NCBI GenBank assembly: GCA_023393265.1
Contig: JAEWME010000066.1
Span: forward strand, 1-6,129
Origin: Bacteroidota bacterium
Lineage (GTDB): Bacteria; Bacteroidota; Bacteroidia; Bacteroidales; Prolixibacteraceae
Length of the DNA stretch: 6,129 bases
Reading direction: 5' to 3'
The notes under the pieces: generated by a model
Database searches by the model: none
Seen by the model: the letters and a program-made list of their open reading frames with translations, nothing else
What the model was told of the DNA's origin: nothing
Position numbers and translations under genes: made by a program
Part shown: in pieces, positions 4,432 to 6,129 of the stretch
Layout of the letters: every line of letters starts with the position of its first letter
Position numbering within the stretch: the first letter of the stretch is position 1

Positions 4432-4473
4432 GCTGCTAACATCCGCAGCCATTGCCCAAAGACTGATTCTTTG
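4432..4473 (+). repeat. Right core of unit 3 with adjacent hairpin; right half-site missing
   Basis: GCTGCTAAC (4432-4440) is the exact reverse complement of the start of unit 3 (3930-3938). It is followed by ATCCGCAGCC and a 6-bp hairpin CAAAGA-CTGAT-TCTTTG (4457-4473). No GTTA core is found between here and the end of gldB at 4584, so the second half of an attC-like site is absent or decayed. The remaining intergenic sequence to 4583 shows nothing else that I can support. Confidence 0.45.
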
Positions 4474-4583
4474 CCGGGTTTCATCAGTATTTTAAAAAAT
4501 GAATGGTGTTCCTGCTTTTCGTGAGATAGGTTCGTGGCGGCTCATGCCAAATAAAATCAGGACATTAAAGATCTTTTAGCATC

Positions 4584-5591
4584 TTACGGCTGGTATCCCG
4601 ATTCGTTCAGGATTTTCTGGTGATCCTGGTTTTGCATCAGTTCCGGGAGTGTAACCTGCGGATTTTGTTTCATATACGAGCGGACAATCTGCCAGCCAAT
4701 CCAAACTCCCGTGCGTGCCGGCGACTGTTCGGAGAAAACCGCGGTGTACGGCCCGTCGTCGATAAACCGTTTGATGTTCATCCGGTCGGTGGTGAAAAGT
4801 TCTTTGTGCTCGGCCAGGTAAGTCCACATCTTGCTTTCGCTTTTCATGCAAAAGTCCAGTTGCCGTTTGGTGAACCCTATCTTCAGCGTGTCGTTCATCT
4901 TCGGGAACATGGCATCCATAAAATACATGATTTTCCCATGCTGAATCATGTTGCTCATCAGCGTATTCACGTTGTCCGATTTGGGCCATTCCGACAGGGC
5001 CCAGGCATACATTACTTCAGGAGCCATTCGCTCCGGTATCATATTTTTTTGTTTGTAGGCCGGTAGCCCGAGTTGGTCGTAGAAAGGGCTTTTTACGCCT
5101 ATGTACTTTTCGAGGCTCACGCCAATCAGGCTATCAGCAATTACAACCGACTGGTTAAATCCGGAGATGCAGGTATAAATCCGGGGCACCAATTTCTCCG
5201 GAAAGTAATACCGGTAATGCTGAAAAGCTTTGGTGAGTTCTTTCCTGAATACAACAGTATCTACTTTTTCGTAAACCACTTTGGCAACACTCCTGATGAT
5301 GGTGTCGCCTGTAAAAGATTTTAATTCGGTGTAAAATTCAGGCTGATCAGTTCCGCCGATTCCGATCATCCGGTAAGTGAAAATATCGAAGAAATCGCCG
5401 TATTTTTTCTTCAGTTCAGGCACTCCGGTCTCCAGTTGTTCCGGGTTCAGCTTCAGTAAGTCAACATCCAGGTGTTTAATTTGTAACTCAGCTTTCACAT
5501 CCGAAACATCAACCTTCAGCGGGTTGGGTTTGCACGAAACCAACACAATAGCTGCCAGCAAAAAAAGTAATTTTGTTCTCATATCCTCCAT
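4584..5591 (-). CDS. gldB: Gliding motility lipoprotein GldB-like
   Basis: The product is about 332-335 residues, close to the usual GldB length. It has a lipoprotein signal peptide: from the Met at 5582 it reads MRTKLLFLLAAIVLVSC, with the lipidated Cys after LVS. The ATG at 5591, three codons earlier, is also possible, but the shorter form has the cleaner signal. Family-like landmarks include the LDVDLLKL segment early in the mature protein, YTCISGFNQSVVIADSLIGVSLEKYIG in the centre, and the C-terminal block FSEQSPARTGVWIGWQIVRSYM (residues 286-307), which I recognise as the GldB signature. No HExxH motif is present. GldB is an envelope lipoprotein required for gliding in Flavobacterium and is widespread in Bacteroidota, including non-gliders; its exact biochemical role is not settled. 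It converges with the cassette-like array and diverges from the barrel gene at 5772. Confidence 0.88.
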   Translation of the reverse strand: MEDMRTKLLFLLAAIVLVSCKPNPLKVDVSDVKAELQIKHLDVDLLKLNPEQLETGVPELKKKYGDFFDIFTYRMIGIGGTDQPEFYTELKSFTGDTIIRSVAKVVYEKVDTVVFRKELTKAFQHYRYYFPEKLVPRIYTCISGFNQSVVIADSLIGVSLEKYIGVKSPFYDQLGLPAYKQKNMIPERMAPEVMYAWALSEWPKSDNVNTLMSNMIQHGKIMYFMDAMFPKMNDTLKIGFTKRQLDFCMKSESKMWTYLAEHKELFTTDRMNIKRFIDDGPYTAVFSEQSPARTGVWIGWQIVRSYMKQNPQVTLPELMQNQDHQKILNESGYQP

Positions 5592-5662
5592 TCTTGAAAA
5601 CTGTACGCAATAATCTTCGGTTTATTGTCGGGTTCAGGTTAAAAATGATTTCACTTTCCAGA

Positions 5663-5696
5663 CAAAACTAAGTCATTCTTACGTTATATCTCACAA
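5663..5696 (-). promoter_or_regulatory. Candidate Bacteroidota-type promoter for gldB
   Basis: On the minus strand, TAGTTTTG (5670-5663) is a full match to TAnnTTTG, with TTG (5696-5694) upstream across a 23-bp spacer, the long end of the accepted range. It would give a leader of about 70 nt before the gldB start. I found no equally good match for the divergent plus-strand gene; TAACTTTA (5721-5728) and TACTTTTA (5738-5745) are partial ones without a -33 box. Confidence 0.4.
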
Positions 5697-5771
5697 TCGA
5701 GTCCGGCGTTTATTCAGAATTAACTTTAGAAATTTTTACTTTTACACCGGGCAAAATAACAAATAAACGAT

Positions 5772-6129
5772 ATGAGACGATTTATTTATACCGCCTTGCT
5801 GGCAACGATCGCCGTTTCGGTTTTTGGCCAGAAACATTTCAGACTTTCATTCACTGCCAGTCCGTCGGTTAACTGGATGAATACGTCCAGCAGTGAAGCC
5901 GATCGCGAAAAGTCGATTCTCGGGTACGAGTTCGGGCTGAACAGCGATTTCTATTTGTCGCCCGACGAACGTTATGGCCTGTCTACCGGCTTGCTTATTT
6001 CGAACATTGGCGGACAAATTGCTTACGCGGCTCCTAATAATTTCAGCTTTTCGGGAGCAACAATGCCCGCGCATTCCAACATCAAATACCGGTTGCGCTA
6101 TGTCGAGATTCCGGTGATGGTAAAGCTCA
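5772..6129 (+). CDS. Outer-membrane beta-barrel protein, PorT-like/porin family, N-terminal 119 residues (cut by window end)
   Basis: The start ATG at 5772 opens a signal peptide MRRFIYTALLATIAVSVFGQ, with likely cleavage before Gln20 or just after it, a common arrangement in Bacteroidota secreted proteins. The mature part alternates polar and apolar residues as in barrel strands: FRLSFTASPSVNWM (23-36), LGYEFGLNSDFYL (50-62), YGLSTGLLIS (68-77), and KYRLRYVEIPVMVKL (105-119). The last is the typical element of the PorT/outer-membrane beta-barrel 2 type (RYxEIPxxxK). Family members usually have about 200-250 residues, so roughly half is missing. The gene is divergent from gldB across a 180-bp gap. 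It may be structural or a porin-like protein; calling it porT itself is not justified from this fragment. Confidence 0.85.
   Translation, partial: MRRFIYTALLATIAVSVFGQKHFRLSFTASPSVNWMNTSSSEADREKSILGYEFGLNSDFYLSPDERYGLSTGLLISNIGGQIAYAAPNNFSFSGATMPAHSNIKYRLRYVEIPVMVKL

Larger units (their letters stand above)
2364..4440 (+). mobile_element. Array of three integron-cassette-like units
   Basis: Three same-strand genes are each delimited by a GTT core before the start codon and an AAC core at or just after the stop. The flanking 9-10 bases are exact reverse complements within each unit: GTTACAAGC (2364-2372) with GCTTGTAAC (3065-3073); GTTATGCACT (3190-3199) with AGTGCATAAC (3740-3749); GTTAGCAGC (3930-3938) with GCTGCTAAC (4432-4440). 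In integrons the cassette's first bases complete the R' half of its own attC and therefore complement its own R'', which is precisely this relation. By analogy, unit 1 is 2365-3190, unit 2 is 3191-3930, and unit 3 begins at 3931 with no clear end. The cores keep GTT/AAC but not the full GTTRRRY/RYYYAAC. No integrase gene is present, so the recombinase is unknown. Confidence 0.6.

Noticed and set aside
2364..4440. A classical class 1 or other named integron
   Set aside because: No intI, no recognisable attI, no resistance cassette, and the cores do not satisfy the full GTTRRRY/RYYYAAC consensus; only a cassette-like architecture is claimed.
4576..5324. Open frames antisense to or out of frame with gldB (137, 148 and 83 codons)
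   Set aside because: Shadows of gldB; the translations are rich in His/Arg and show no family resemblance.
5847..6074. 75-codon minus-strand open frame
   Set aside because: Antisense to the barrel protein, whose signal peptide and strand pattern are clear.

Overview
The window looks like chromosomal DNA of a Bacteroidota bacterium, probably a Bacteroidales/Marinilabiliales-type member (inference). The grounds are a gldB-type lipoprotein gene, a PorT-like outer-membrane barrel, promoters of the Bacteroidota form (TTTG, about 20 bp, TAnnTTTG), and genes that mostly lack a Shine-Dalgarno sequence.

Layout. Bases 1-614 (minus strand) hold the N-terminal two thirds of a Gfo/Idh/MocA-family NAD(P)-dependent oxidoreductase. 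Bases 615-1223 have no convincing gene but several small inverted repeats, one of them REP-like. A conserved-looking all-helical protein of unknown function (1224-1700) follows, with its own promoter (1150-1181) and an intrinsic terminator (1748-1774). Directly behind the terminator is a degenerate 21-bp tandem repeat of about 14 units (1826-2119) containing a perfect 39-bp palindrome.

From 2364 to 4440 come three short, AT-rich genes on the plus strand: a membrane protein with ACP-like segments, a soluble helical protein and a small lipoprotein. Each gene starts shortly after a GTTA core and ends at a TAAC core, and in every case the 9-10 bases around the start core are the exact reverse complement of those around the end core of the same gene: GTTACAAGC/GCTTGTAAC, GTTATGCACT/AGTGCATAAC, GTTAGCAGC/GCTGCTAAC. 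The spacers between genes begin with a shared sequence and the first folds as a nested hairpin. This is the architecture of integron gene cassettes with attC sites, although the cores fit only the GTT/AAC part of the classical GTTRRRY/RYYYAAC consensus and there is no integrase in the window. A strong promoter match (2240-2271) lies just ahead of the first cassette and points into the array. This is the most interesting part of the window.

After the array, the more GC-rich chromosomal background resumes with gldB (4584-5591, minus strand), a lipoprotein of the gliding/type IX secretion group. Divergent from it is the start of an outer-membrane beta-barrel gene (5772-6129, plus strand, cut by the window end).
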